From Shimia sp. R10_1 (GTDB lineage Bacteria > Pseudomonadota > Alphaproteobacteria > Rhodobacterales > Rhodobacteraceae): a DNA stretch of 64,000 nucleotides. The notes beneath the pieces were generated by a model. It was not told where the DNA came from. It searched no databases and saw only the letters and a program-made list of their open reading frames with translations. Below, piece by piece: positions 26,369-35,733 of this stretch (within the stretch, counting starts at the first letter, position 1; every line of letters begins with the position of its first letter). The stretch is from contig NZ_JAGHQX010000008.1 in the NCBI RefSeq assembly GCF_017744095.1, positions 1 to 64,000 on the forward strand. Reading direction: 5' to 3'. A program made the translations under genes and the position numbers.

Positions 26369-26686
26369 CGCTTTGGGCACAAGGCGGATGCGGGATGAAA
26401 TGGCCTTTGAAAGGACACAATTGCTCGGCAGGCTGGTTTTGTTAGAACGATGGGCTATCTCGGCCCCATTATTGTGTGAGAGGTATGCGTGAGCCAATTA
26501 AAATATGGATATATGGGTCACACTGCTGACTTTGTAAAAGTTGGTCAGCGTGTTGGCGCGGCAAGCGCAAAATGCTGGCACTTACGCCGCAGCTGCGAAG
26601 TTTTGGTGACATGCCGCCGGGAAAACTTGCCTCGTATTTCGCGAAGCGCTAACACAAAAGACGTTGTTGTTCCTAGGATTTTTTAA
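26369..26686. other. Gap ahead of manC, no gene supported
   Basis: About 320 bases that separate the phosphatase from the polysaccharide locus. A 65-codon frame (from 26489) has cysteine- and arginine-rich composition unlike a protein. The sequence probably holds the manC promoter, but I see no distinctive box. Confidence 0.5.
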
Positions 26687-28120
26687 ATGCTTATTACACC
26701 AGTCCTTTTATGCGGTGGCTCTGGAACCCGACTTTGGCCATTGTCGCGCAAAAGCTATCCCAAACAATTTGTGCCTCTCGTGGGGGAGGAGACGCTGTTT
26801 CAGGCATCTGCCAAGCGCCTGTCGGGCGCGGACGGTGCATTGAGTTTTGCAGCACCTATTGTGGTGACCAACTCTGATTTTCGTTTCATTGTGCCAGAGC
26901 AACTGCAGGCGGTTGGCATCGATCCGGGGGCAATTCTGATTGAGCCTGCGGCGCGCAACACAGCGCCAGCGGTGCTCGCAGCGGCGCTGAAGGCGCATGA
27001 TGACAACCCGGAAGCTGTGCTTCTGGTGGCGCCCTCTGATCACCTGATCCCGGATGTTGCAGCCTTTCATGAGGCGGTTGTGCGCGGACTTGCGGCTGTG
27101 CAGGAGGGCCAGCTTGTGACCTTTGGCATCACGCCGACCCACCCAGAGACGGCTTATGGCTATCTGGAGCTCGCGGGCGCAGCTGCCGAAGATGGTTCCC
27201 CGATTGCGCTGAAGCAATTTGTGGAAAAACCAGATGCGGAGCGCGCTGCAGAGATGTTGGCGGCGGGCACATTCAAGTGGAACGCAGGGATTTTCCTTTT
27301 TGCGGCCAAAGATATCATTGCTGCCTTTAAGACGCATGCTCCCGAACTTGTGGCCCCTGTGAGCACCGCTTTCTCGACAGCTGAACCCGATCTTGGGTTT
27401 TTACGCCTGGCGGCGGACCCGTGGGGCGAAGCCGACGACATTTCCATCGACTTTGCGGTGATGGAGAAAGCCGACAATCTGTCTGTGGTGCCTTTTGACA
27501 GTGCCTGGTCAGATTTGGGCGGTTGGGATGCCGTTTGGCGCGAAGCCGGCCCGGATGAGAACGGGGTTGTGGTGACGGGTGCAGCGACGGCGATTGACTG
27601 TTCTGACACTTTGTTGCGCTCTGACAGTGAGCGGCTGGAAGTTGTTGGGATTGGTCTGGACAATATCATGGCCGTGGCGATGAATGATGCCGTTTTGGTG
27701 GCTGACAAGTCCCGCGCTCAGGACGTGAAGAAAGCCGTCTCTGCCCTCAAGGCCAAAGGATCTAGCCAGGCGACCCATTTTCCGAAGGACCACCGGCCTT
27801 GGGGATGGTTTGAGAGTTTGGTCGTAGGAGACCGGTTTCAGGTGAAGCGCATTCTTGTGCATCCCGGCGCATCGTTGTCTTTGCAGAGCCATTTCCACCG
27901 TTCTGAACATTGGATTGTGGTGGAAGGCACCGCACGTGTGACGGTTGATGAGGATGTCAAACTCGTGACCGAAAACCAGAGTGTTTATATTCCGCTCGGG
28001 GCTGTGCACCGGATGGAAAACCCTGGCAAGGTGCCAATGGTCCTGATTGAGGTGCAAACCGGGGCTTATGTCGGTGAAGATGACATTGTGCGCTATGAGG
28101 ATATTTACGCGCGCAGTTAG
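26687..28120 (+). CDS. manC: Mannose-1-phosphate guanylyltransferase / mannose-6-phosphate isomerase
   Basis: A bifunctional 477-residue enzyme of the ManC/AlgA type that makes GDP-mannose. The N-terminal nucleotidyltransferase has the start VLLCGGSGTRLWPLSRKSYPK and the sugar-binding FVEKPD. The C-terminal cupin isomerase domain starts near RPWGWFESL and contains VHPGASLSLQSHFHRSEHW with metal-binding histidines. GDP-mannose feeds the glycosyltransferases of the following locus. The ATG at 26687 is preceded by AGGA at nine bases. It opens the exopolysaccharide region. Confidence 0.95.
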   Translation: MLITPVLLCGGSGTRLWPLSRKSYPKQFVPLVGEETLFQASAKRLSGADGALSFAAPIVVTNSDFRFIVPEQLQAVGIDPGAILIEPAARNTAPAVLAAALKAHDDNPEAVLLVAPSDHLIPDVAAFHEAVVRGLAAVQEGQLVTFGITPTHPETAYGYLELAGAAAEDGSPIALKQFVEKPDAERAAEMLAAGTFKWNAGIFLFAAKDIIAAFKTHAPELVAPVSTAFSTAEPDLGFLRLAADPWGEADDISIDFAVMEKADNLSVVPFDSAWSDLGGWDAVWREAGPDENGVVVTGAATAIDCSDTLLRSDSERLEVVGIGLDNIMAVAMNDAVLVADKSRAQDVKKAVSALKAKGSSQATHFPKDHRPWGWFESLVVGDRFQVKRILVHPGASLSLQSHFHRSEHWIVVEGTARVTVDEDVKLVTENQSVYIPLGAVHRMENPGKVPMVLIEVQTGAYVGEDDIVRYEDIYARS

Positions 28121-28250
28121 GGGCATCGCGTGCCTTCTATAGCTGGCCGGACCGCTTTTCCTTTTAGATGAAAGGCACACAATCTTTGTGTGGGATCTGC
28201 GAGGGCTTTGGGTTCGGCTTGCCAAGTGTTTAGTTTTGGGTGATGCGCTG

Positions 28251-29477
28251 ATGAGACGAGTTGTCGTTTTGAACGATGCAAGTGTGGCGCGGGGCGGTGC
28301 GACGGGCCTTGCGATGAAGCAGGCGCGCCTGCTGTGTGAGCGCGGCGTTCAGGTGCTGTATGTGGCAGGAGATCGCGCGCCTGAGCATGCCCTTTTCCCC
28401 GACCATGACATAGATGTGCGCCACGTGGGGGGCATGGCCCTGATGAAGCGTGGCAAGGTCGCTGCGGCAACGCAGGGACTTTACAGCGGGGCCGCGCGCG
28501 ATTTCGTGGCGCATTTGATTGCCGAGGAAGACACGCCTGACACGGTGTATCATGTGCACAGTTTTTCAAAGGCGCTGACGCCGTCTATTTTCTCTGCGTT
28601 GCAAACCGTGGCGGAGCGGGTGTTCATACATGGGCACGATTTTTTTCTGGCCTGCCCCAATGGTGGGTTTATGGACTATCAAAAGGAGCAGGCTTGTGAG
28701 CGCCGGCCTTTGTCCATGGGCTGCCTGAGCACACAGTGTGACAAACGCAACGGGGCACAGAAAGCCTGGCGCGTGGCGCGCCAGTTGGCGCTGCATCGTG
28801 CCATGCCGCGCACGTCGGCATGGGGGGGCATTTTGATGATCCACCCTGCGATGCGCCGCTTTTTTGAGATGGCGGGCTACGACGCGGAGGCCCTGCATAC
28901 GGTGCGCAACCCCGCGCAGGCGTTGACCGCTGGGCGGGTGCCTGTAGAAGAAAACGACCGCTTCTTCTTTATTGGCCGTGTCGAAGCGGAAAAGGGCATT
29001 GAAGATCTCATTGCCGCGGCACAACTGGCACAGGCACCCCTGAGCGTTGTTGGCACCGGGCCACTGGAGGACAGTCTGCGCAAAGCCCATCCGGAGGTGA
29101 CATTTTACGGATGGCAGGAGCGGGCGGAGATCGGGCGCGCCCTGATGGGGGCACGTGCGCTGGTTATGCCATCGCGGTATCCTGAGCCATTTGGGCTGGT
29201 CGCTGCGGAGGCATCGCTGTCTGGCTTGCCTGTTGTTTTGTCTGAGAGCGCCCTTTTGGGGCCAGAGATGGCGCAAAAGGGGTTGGGTTTTACATGCAAT
29301 CCGCTGGACCACTCCGGATTGGCTGCGACCCTGAGGTCGGTCGCAGAGATGCCGCGAGACGAGATCATCGAAATGAGCACGGCAGGCGCGGCTGGGGACG
29401 GCGCACTTTGCACGTCGCCAGACAGTTGGATTGACACGCAGCTGGCGCATTACGACCGCGCCACAAAGCGGGGCTGA
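28251..29477 (+). CDS. Glycosyltransferase family 4-like
   Basis: A GT-B fold transferase of about 408 residues. The N-terminal domain starts VVVLNDASVARGGATGLA, and the C-terminal donor domain has FFFIGRVEAEKGIEDLI, VVGTGP, FYGWQ and then MPSRYPEPFGLVAAEASLSG (split motif), the E-x7-E region typical of GT4. A cysteine-containing insert around residues 140-170 (FFLACPNGG, MGCLSTQCDKR) is known in some roseobacter GT4 proteins. I start at ATG 28251; the frame is open to 28188. It follows manC by about 130 bases, so it may use mannose, but the donor cannot be read. Confidence 0.85.
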   Translation: MRRVVVLNDASVARGGATGLAMKQARLLCERGVQVLYVAGDRAPEHALFPDHDIDVRHVGGMALMKRGKVAAATQGLYSGAARDFVAHLIAEEDTPDTVYHVHSFSKALTPSIFSALQTVAERVFIHGHDFFLACPNGGFMDYQKEQACERRPLSMGCLSTQCDKRNGAQKAWRVARQLALHRAMPRTSAWGGILMIHPAMRRFFEMAGYDAEALHTVRNPAQALTAGRVPVEENDRFFFIGRVEAEKGIEDLIAAAQLAQAPLSVVGTGPLEDSLRKAHPEVTFYGWQERAEIGRALMGARALVMPSRYPEPFGLVAAEASLSGLPVVLSESALLGPEMAQKGLGFTCNPLDHSGLAATLRSVAEMPRDEIIEMSTAGAAGDGALCTSPDSWIDTQLAHYDRATKRG

Positions 29478-30055
29478 ACGCCCATTTTGGTGCTGACAGC
29501 CGGGTGCCACTACCGCCTTTTTCAGCGCGATACGTTAACCAGAGATTCGAAATCGACTTGCGAAGCAGAGGTTTTGCCAAAAGCGAACCCTGCGTCAATT
29601 TGAGCGGTTTTCTTTTTGTTAATTTGTTGGGCAATTATTCGCTGAAGTTATTCGTAATTCCGCCTATTTCAATAAGCGGGGTGAAAACCCCTATTGTGGT
29701 TTTTTTATGGCATTTCGCAATTTTTGCGAGTGCATATGTTTTGTGAGTTTGAAGGGGGTGTTTCTGTTTTCTTAACGGGCAGGCCTGCGTGATAATGATT
29801 TTAATTTCAGCGTGTTGTTGCAGTTGGTCGCGTTGGGAGCGTGTGTTGAGGGGCGCAATAAGCACTATTATTTCCGCTGCGTGACCCGTCGAATTCTAAA
29901 TCAGACAATTTCTTATTTCTATTCTGTCTAAGAAAATTGTCGGGAGTCTTCTTACTTTCGCCTAAGTTCGCCAATTTTTGGCCTTACCTTTTCTTTAGCA
30001 GTTTCTAATTAGTGAGCGCCGCTATGGCACCTGAAACTCTGTGAGAGACAGTAAT
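29478..30055. other. AT-rich gap and leader ahead of the secreted protease
   Basis: About 580 bases with no supported gene, markedly AT-richer than the flanks. It includes the hairpin at 29904-29941, about 115 bases before the protease start. Probably a regulated promoter and 5' leader. Confidence 0.55.
29904..29941. promoter_or_regulatory. Long imperfect inverted repeat in the protease leader
   Basis: GACAATTTCTTA at 29904-29915 pairs with TAAGAAAATTGTC at 29929-29941, with one bulged base and a 13-base loop. It has no T-run after it, so an operator or leader structure is more likely than a terminator. Confidence 0.45.
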
Positions 30056-32884
30056 ATGAAGTACAAAGTTATCGAGCAGGCATCGGCAGAAGATCACTCT
30101 ATTGCCGCGTCTGAGACTCCTTACTACCGGGATTCAGAATCACGAAAGAGCTGGTATCTGGAAGGGTCATATCGTTCGGATCTAAGAATTGATGTCGAGT
30201 CCGTTTGGGACGACTATACGGGCAGTGGCGTTTCCGTTGCCGTTCTGGATTCTCAAATTGATGCGTCTCATGAGGAGCTGAAAGCGGCCTATGATGATAC
30301 GCGGGACTATGACTTTGATGCGGACACGGGGAAGTTCGACGCAGAGTCAGTGAATATCACCAATGGGCATGGCACGATGGTTGCTGGTGTCATTGCCGCA
30401 GAAGCGAATAATGGCGAGGGCTCTGCAGGTATCGCGCATGGGGCGGACCTGATTGGTCTTGCGATGAACTACAACAGCAGCGACGTAATCGACCAAGCTT
30501 TGGCGGGCATCCGAGCTGGCGCAAATTTTGACGTGTTGAACAACTCCTGGAGTTTCACCGCGAATTTTGGCGACAACTTCTCTCGCAATGATATGGAAGA
30601 TGCGTTGATCCATACGGCGTCTGAAGGGCGCGACGGTCTGGGCACGTCTATGGTGTTCGCGGCCGGCAATATGGGGACTGACGGGACTTCGAACTACCAC
30701 AACTTCCAGAACTCGCCTTACACCATTGCGGTGGGGGCAATTGCGCGGGATGGGGATGCCGCGAAGTTTACCTCGATCGGCTCCAACGTGCTGTTGTCTG
30801 CTGCAGGGGATGATGTTTTCACCACGTTGCCAAACCAGAGCTACAGCTCTGTTGACGGAACCTCCTTTGCTGCGCCCGCCGTTTCGGCTGTGATTGCGCT
30901 GATGCTGGAGGCGAATTCCGACCTCGGTTATCGCGACATTCAACAGATTCTGGCGCTGTCGGCGCGCAAAGACGGGCTGGCGCAGCACTCCTCCCATGGG
31001 GATGGATGGATCACGAATGGGGCGGACAACTTCAACGGCGGGGGCATGCATTTCTCTGATAGCTTCGGCTACGGCATGTTGAATGCCCACGACGCGGTGC
31101 GCCTTGCGGAAACCTGGACCGAGCAACAGACTTTGGCCAATCGCTCCACCGTGAGTGAGACCGTAAAGCTTGATGAGATGCTGGTGGCTGGCCAGAACGA
31201 TCGCATTGAGGTTGAGATTGACATCAACAAGGCAATCCAGGCTGAGCATGTTCAGCTGTCAATGGATCTGTCGTGGTCTTTGACGGGTGATTTGAATGTC
31301 TGGCTGATCTCACCGGAGGGCACCTCCGTGCGTCTTGTTCATGACCTTCCTGAGCTTGAACGGGTTGGTAACGTCAAGAACTTCGAATTTGGCTCTGTTG
31401 CAAGCATGGGCGAGCTGTCCGCAGGAACCTGGACGCTGGTGATCGAAAACAACAACACCACGGCCACAGACAAAGATGGTGACCCGGTCGTCGGCCGTTT
31501 GCGCGGCGTGACGCTTGAAGTGCACGGCGACAAGCAAACGACCAACGATACATATGTCTACACCGATGAGTTTGGCATTCTGTATGATGGATCTGATCTG
31601 AAAGAGCGCGCTGTGCTGTCAGACACGGATGGTGGGATCGACTCTCTGAATGCGTCTGCTGTGACTTCTGGCAGCCAGATCGACCTGAGCGGTGCGCGCA
31701 AGTCTGTGATTGCCGGTCAGGACCTGAAGATTGCCAAAGCCAATATCGAAAACGCCTATGGAGGCGACGGTGCCGACACGTTGTGGGGCAACCAGCTTGA
31801 CAACCTGCTGGACGCGGGGCGTGGCAACGACACAGTCCATCTTGGCGCAGGCGAAGATACGCTGGAAGGCGGTGCAGGGAACGACCAACTGGTTGTTGAT
31901 GCCAAGGTTGGCAGTGTGCATGGGACTGTGCTGAACGCAGGCTCCTTTATGCTGGGCTTCGTGGCGAATACACTTTCGTTTGTGTCTGGCTTTGAAAGCT
32001 ATCGTTTCATCGATGTGACCTACACCGTGAGCGAATTGAAAGCCTTCTTGTCTGGCGATTTGACGGGTCCGGGTGACTCAGATGGATCGAACGGCGGCGG
32101 CGAGCCGGATACCGGCGGCGACACTGGCAACGGTGGAGATACCGATACCGGAGGTGATACAGATACTGGCGGCGATACGCCTGACAACGGCGGCGACACT
32201 GACAATGGCGGTGACACCGGCAGCGGCGGCGATGGTGGCAATGACGGTGCCGGAGATGACACGGATGGGCTGCCGATCGACAGCGACCCAGATCACTATG
32301 AGATTGTTCTGGAGGGCTCTACGTCGGGTGAAACCCTGCGCGCGGGCTCCGGTGACACCTATTTGTCGGGTGAAGGTGGCGACGACTATCTGGTCGGCAA
32401 AGGTGGCGCGGACTACTTTGAAGGCGGCGAAGGCGCGGACAAGGTACGTGCCGGTGCGGGTGATGACGCAATCCTTGGTGGCATCGGTGAAGACACACTG
32501 CTGGGGCAAGATGGGGATGACATGCTTGTCGGTGGCGATGGCGCCGATGTGCTGCGCGGCGACGCAGGTAACGATACACTCCGTGGTGGAGATGGGGACG
32601 ATGCATTGCAAGGGGGCGACGGGGCGGATGTCTTTGTCTTCTCAGCATCTGACGATATCGGGACGGACCGTATTTCCGACTTTGACCGGTCTGAAGGCGA
32701 TGTGTTGATGGTTGTGGGGGTCGCTTCGAGCGACGCATCATTCCACTTGGTGGATCACGGCCGTGGCGCGCAATTGCAAATGCATGTGGATGGCGACATC
32801 GCTGTGTTGGCGGATATCTTGGGTATTGGTCTGACCGAGTTGAGCATTTCGCAGCAGGGCAGTGACAGCCTGTTGATTGCTTAA
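30056..32884 (+). CDS. Secreted subtilisin-like (S8) protease with P-domain and RTX repeats
   Basis: A 942-residue exoprotein. The S8 catalytic domain has D65 (VAVLDSQID), H105 (NGHGTMVAG), oxyanion N205 (FAAGNMG) and S270 (GTSFAAPA). A proprotein-convertase P-domain follows (about 370-490, with [19 protein letters not shown]). A Gly/Asp/Thr low-complexity linker (about 670-740) leads to RTX nonapeptides such as [11 protein letters not shown] and GNDTLRGGD near the C-terminus. There is no N-terminal signal peptide, which with the RTX tail indicates type I secretion through an ABC/TolC channel. I use ATG 30056 with GAGAG before it; GTG 30041 is the alternative. Sitting inside the polysaccharide locus, it may act in matrix processing. 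Confidence 0.92.
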   Translation: MKYKVIEQASAEDHSIAASETPYYRDSESRKSWYLEGSYRSDLRIDVESVWDDYTGSGVSVAVLDSQIDASHEELKAAYDDTRDYDFDADTGKFDAESVNITNGHGTMVAGVIAAEANNGEGSAGIAHGADLIGLAMNYNSSDVIDQALAGIRAGANFDVLNNSWSFTANFGDNFSRNDMEDALIHTASEGRDGLGTSMVFAAGNMGTDGTSNYHNFQNSPYTIAVGAIARDGDAAKFTSIGSNVLLSAAGDDVFTTLPNQSYSSVDGTSFAAPAVSAVIALMLEANSDLGYRDIQQILALSARKDGLAQHSSHGDGWITNGADNFNGGGMHFSDSFGYGMLNAHDAVRLAETWTEQQTLANRSTVSETVKLDEMLVAGQNDRIEVEIDINKAIQAEHVQLSMDLSWSLTGDLNVWLISPEGTSVRLVHDLPELERVGNVKNFEFGSVASMGELSAGTWTLVIENNNTTATDKDGDPVVGRLRGVTLEVHGDKQTTNDTYVYTDEFGILYDGSDLKERAVLSDTDGGIDSLNASAVTSGSQIDLSGARKSVIAGQDLKIAKANIENAYGGDGADTLWGNQLDNLLDAGRGNDTVHLGAGEDTLEGGAGNDQLVVDAKVGSVHGTVLNAGSFMLGFVANTLSFVSGFESYRFIDVTYTVSELKAFLSGDLTGPGDSDGSNGGGEPDTGGDTGNGGDTDTGGDTDTGGDTPDNGGDTDNGGDTGSGGDGGNDGAGDDTDGLPIDSDPDHYEIVLEGSTSGETLRAGSGDTYLSGEGGDDYLVGKGGADYFEGGEGADKVRAGAGDDAILGGIGEDTLLGQDGDDMLVGGDGADVLRGDAGNDTLRGGDGDDALQGGDGADVFVFSASDDIGTDRISDFDRSEGDVLMVVGVASSDASFHLVDHGRGAQLQMHVDGDIAVLADILGIGLTELSISQQGSDSLLIA
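32065..32270 (+). repeat. Low-complexity Gly-Asp-Thr repeat inside the protease gene
   Basis: Imperfect repeats of GGCGATAC-like units encode a [10 protein letters not shown]-type linker between the P-domain side and the RTX tail. Such repeats expand and contract easily and may vary in length between strains. Confidence 0.8.
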
Positions 32885-32957
32885 GGCGTTGAAAGCCGTC
32901 TCATCGGGTCTGGCAAATTAGACCTGATGCACGATTTGCAGATCAAAAACACCATTG

Positions 32958-32997
32958 GCAGCGTCCGGAGCTTTGAGCTTTGGGCGCTGCGTTTTTT
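32958..32997 (+). terminator. Intrinsic terminator after the S8/RTX protease gene
   Basis: GCAGCG (32958-32963) pairs with CGCTGC (32985-32990), followed by GTTTTTT, about 75 bases after the stop. Confidence 0.7.
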
Positions 32998-32999
32998 GA

Positions 33000-33350
33000 A
33001 TGGTCAGCGCGTAGATTTTTTGCGCTTTGGGTAAATGAGTGAAGTGCAATTCCGCTGTTTATTTAAGTATTTTCAATATGTTAAATGGATTAGTTTTGAT
33101 TATAAAGTGCGTCGAAAAGTGTATTTCGTTCTTCAAGTATTGGGTTTCGCCCATGAGGAAAAATTGAACGAGAAAAATCAATCGATACTTGCGGTGCGCG
33201 CGATACAAAAGTGACGTCTTTGCCTCAATTTCAGGCTTGTGGAAAAAGTGCTGTACTTTCACCTAGAAACAAGTTGCTCTGATGTGGGGCGGAGTGCATA
33301 CGTTGAGTGCATTTTAAAAAATTAGACTCATATAAAGTTAAAGGTGAACC
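33000..33350. other. AT-rich gap ahead of the Wzc-like gene
   Basis: About 350 bases without a supported gene between the protease terminator and the start of the open frame of the co-polymerase. AT-rich, likely a promoter region. No clear operator. Confidence 0.5.
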
Positions 33351-33485
33351 CTGGCTTTTCAAACTCAAAATGACCTCAGCGTCAAAGCGCATCCTGGTCA
33401 CAAAGTTTCACCATCGGGTTTTGACCCGGACGGAATAGAAATACGCCGCCTTTTCTCCGCGATTTGGCGACGCAAGTGGCTGATT

Positions 33486-35588
33486 GTGGCATCCACTCTT
33501 ATTGTTTCTATTTTATTTTTTGCCGCAGTGAGCCGGGTGGTCCCGCTATATACAGCGCGAGCCAGTCTGATGTTGGATTCGCGCTCTGTGCAGGTGCTCA
33601 ATTCCGATAACGTTGTTTCAGATCTCAATTTGAACAATCCGGTTATGGATACGGAAACCGCGGTGCTGAGGTCGAACTTGCTACTTGAGCGGGTGGTGCA
33701 GGAGATCGGCCCTGCGGCGCTTGCGCCAATTGATCCTGCGCTGCAACCTCCGGGACTTTTGGATCGTTTAAAAGGGCAGATCAAATCGACGATTGGCACT
33801 GTTCTTGGCATTGACGCCACGGAGACGGTTCAGATCGCAGCGGAGGATGCGCAGACCCGCCGATTGGTCGGGGCGATGCGCAGGTCAATGACCGTATGGC
33901 GTGAGGGGCAGTCTTATTTGATCGCGGTCTCTGTTGAGACGCCGGATCCCGAACTCTCCGCGCTGATCGCACAGACTGTTGTTGATACGTACATCATTCG
34001 CCAAGTTGAAATGCGCAACGATGTGATCCGCAGTGCAACCGCGTTTTTGACGGGCCGTATTGAAGAAACGCGCAAGAGTGTTGAAGCGGCGGAAGCGAGA
34101 ATCGCAGACTTCCGTAGTGAACAGCTGGCGGAGCTTGGGATTTCTTCTGAAACGGTGGAGCGCCAGCTTCTGGAGCTGTCGACACAATTGGGCCTTGCAC
34201 AGGCTGACCTTGCTCAAATTGATGCGCGCTACAACCGGATCATAAAGGTCATTTCGACAGACGGATTTGAGAGAGCTGCGGATCTGCTGACCACCGTGGA
34301 CTTGCAAACCTCGTCGTTTGTTTTGTCGTTGCGTCAGCGCCTTTCGGAGGCAAATCGCCGCGAAGCTGAACTGGCGACTCGTTTTTCTGAGGACTATCCA
34401 GAGCGGGCAGTGATCCGTGCTGAAATTGATCAGTTACGTGAAGAACTGGCCCAAGAAGTGCGCAAAACGTTGGCAAGCTTGGAGAATGAGGCTGCGGTGG
34501 CGGCGGCGCGTGTTGCCTCTATCAGAGCCAGCGTGGTTGAGGTCGAAGAACGATCAAGCGGCATCTCCCGCGCGAATATCGAGATGCGGCAACTTGAGCG
34601 GGAAGCGGAAGCTTTGCGTGAAAACTATGAGAATATGCTGAATCGCCTGAGCGAAACGCGGTCAACTGAGCTGCTGCAGCGGGCCGATGCCCGCCGCGTG
34701 GAAAAGGCTACCGTGCCGGGGGCTCCGTCATCCCCGCGTGTTATGCTGTTTACGATCTTTGGTGCGGCACTCGGCTTTGCCATTGGTCTGATCGCGACGT
34801 TCATTTTGGCTGTCTCTCACATTGGCTTTGCCACGCCCAATGAAATCGAACGGGCACTCGGATTGCCAGTGCGGGCTTCGTTGCTGCAGGGCAAGCTACG
34901 CTCACGGCGAGCGCTGTTTCGGCTGCTGCATTCCGCGCCGTTCAGCCCCTATCTGGAGCGGCTGCGCCAGTTGCGCGCCATGTTGTTGGTGCTCAATCAG
35001 AATCCAGGGTCCGGATATTGTGTGCAGGTGACTTCTTCGATTGCGAATGAGAGCAAGACTTCCACGGTTATTTCGCTGGCCTGTCTGGAGGCCAGAGCGC
35101 AAAGGCGCTGTATTGTGTTGGATTTTGATTTTCGCCGGTCCAGCCTGTCGCGTGACTTGCGATTCAATGCGCCGTTTGACCTAGAAGATGTGTTGCAAAA
35201 CCGCTGTCAGCCGGAAGAAGCCATTCGTCATAGTCGCGAGCTGGGGTTTGATCTGCTGACATTGAAAAAGGCGTCACCGCAGTTGGGCGAGCAGGTCGAA
35301 GTGCATCAGGTGAAGGCGCTGATCGATCATCTGAAAAAAACCTATGATCTGGTGCTAATTGATAGTGCGCCTGTTTTGCTTGTTGCGGATAGCATAAAAA
35401 TTTCAACCCTGGCCGATACAGTTGTGTTGTTGGTGCGCCAGTACAAGACACCGCGTAAGGCAGCCATTCAAGCGGCACGCATGTTGAATGAGGTGGGCGT
35501 GAAATCCGTGCAGGTCGCGATGACCTTTGCCGACCGCGCCTCTGAGCAAGAGCTGTACGGCTCGTATTCGGGATACAATTACAAATAG
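33486..35588 (+). CDS. Polysaccharide co-polymerase / BY-kinase (Wzc-like)
   Basis: Wzz domain plus cytoplasmic tyrosine autokinase, controlling chain length and export. TM1 is IVSILFFAAVS; a long coiled-coil periplasmic part runs to a second segment LFTIFGAALGFAIGLIATFI. The kinase domain has A'-like VLDFDFRRS, Walker B VLIDSAP and a Tyr-rich tail (LYGSYSGYNYK). The Walker A loop is degenerate, ANESKTS instead of the G-x-G-K-T form. The only standard start is GTG 33486 without a ribosome site, and it cuts into the usual N-terminus. The frame stays open to 33348 and encodes a typical Wzz lead-in (FDPDGIEIRRLFSAIWRRKWLI), but contains no ATG, GTG or TTG; CTG 33351 after GGTGA is the likely real start. 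Confidence 0.85.
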   Translation: MASTLIVSILFFAAVSRVVPLYTARASLMLDSRSVQVLNSDNVVSDLNLNNPVMDTETAVLRSNLLLERVVQEIGPAALAPIDPALQPPGLLDRLKGQIKSTIGTVLGIDATETVQIAAEDAQTRRLVGAMRRSMTVWREGQSYLIAVSVETPDPELSALIAQTVVDTYIIRQVEMRNDVIRSATAFLTGRIEETRKSVEAAEARIADFRSEQLAELGISSETVERQLLELSTQLGLAQADLAQIDARYNRIIKVISTDGFERAADLLTTVDLQTSSFVLSLRQRLSEANRREAELATRFSEDYPERAVIRAEIDQLREELAQEVRKTLASLENEAAVAAARVASIRASVVEVEERSSGISRANIEMRQLEREAEALRENYENMLNRLSETRSTELLQRADARRVEKATVPGAPSSPRVMLFTIFGAALGFAIGLIATFILAVSHIGFATPNEIERALGLPVRASLLQGKLRSRRALFRLLHSAPFSPYLERLRQLRAMLLVLNQNPGSGYCVQVTSSIANESKTSTVISLACLEARAQRRCIVLDFDFRRSSLSRDLRFNAPFDLEDVLQNRCQPEEAIRHSRELGFDLLTLKKASPQLGEQVEVHQVKALIDHLKKTYDLVLIDSAPVLLVADSIKISTLADTVVLLVRQYKTPRKAAIQAARMLNEVGVKSVQVAMTFADRASEQELYGSYSGYNYK

Positions 35589-35733
35589 GGGCGGTAGGGA
35601 GACGTTTCAGCGCGTTACATTTTTGTGTGTTTGCTGTGTTGAAAAGAGCGCAAGATCCCTGACGAAAATTGAACATTTGCCGCATTGCAGTACAGATTTT
35701 GTGATTGCGGGGAACAACATAAGATCATTTTAG

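Noticed and set aside
26489-26686. 65-codon frame ahead of manC
   Set aside because: Composition is rich in Cys and Arg, there is no family signal, and it abuts the manC start without a ribosome site.
32065-32640. Tandem repeats that look like a CRISPR or satellite
   Set aside because: They are in frame and encode the Gly-Asp linker and RTX nonapeptides of the protease; no spacers.
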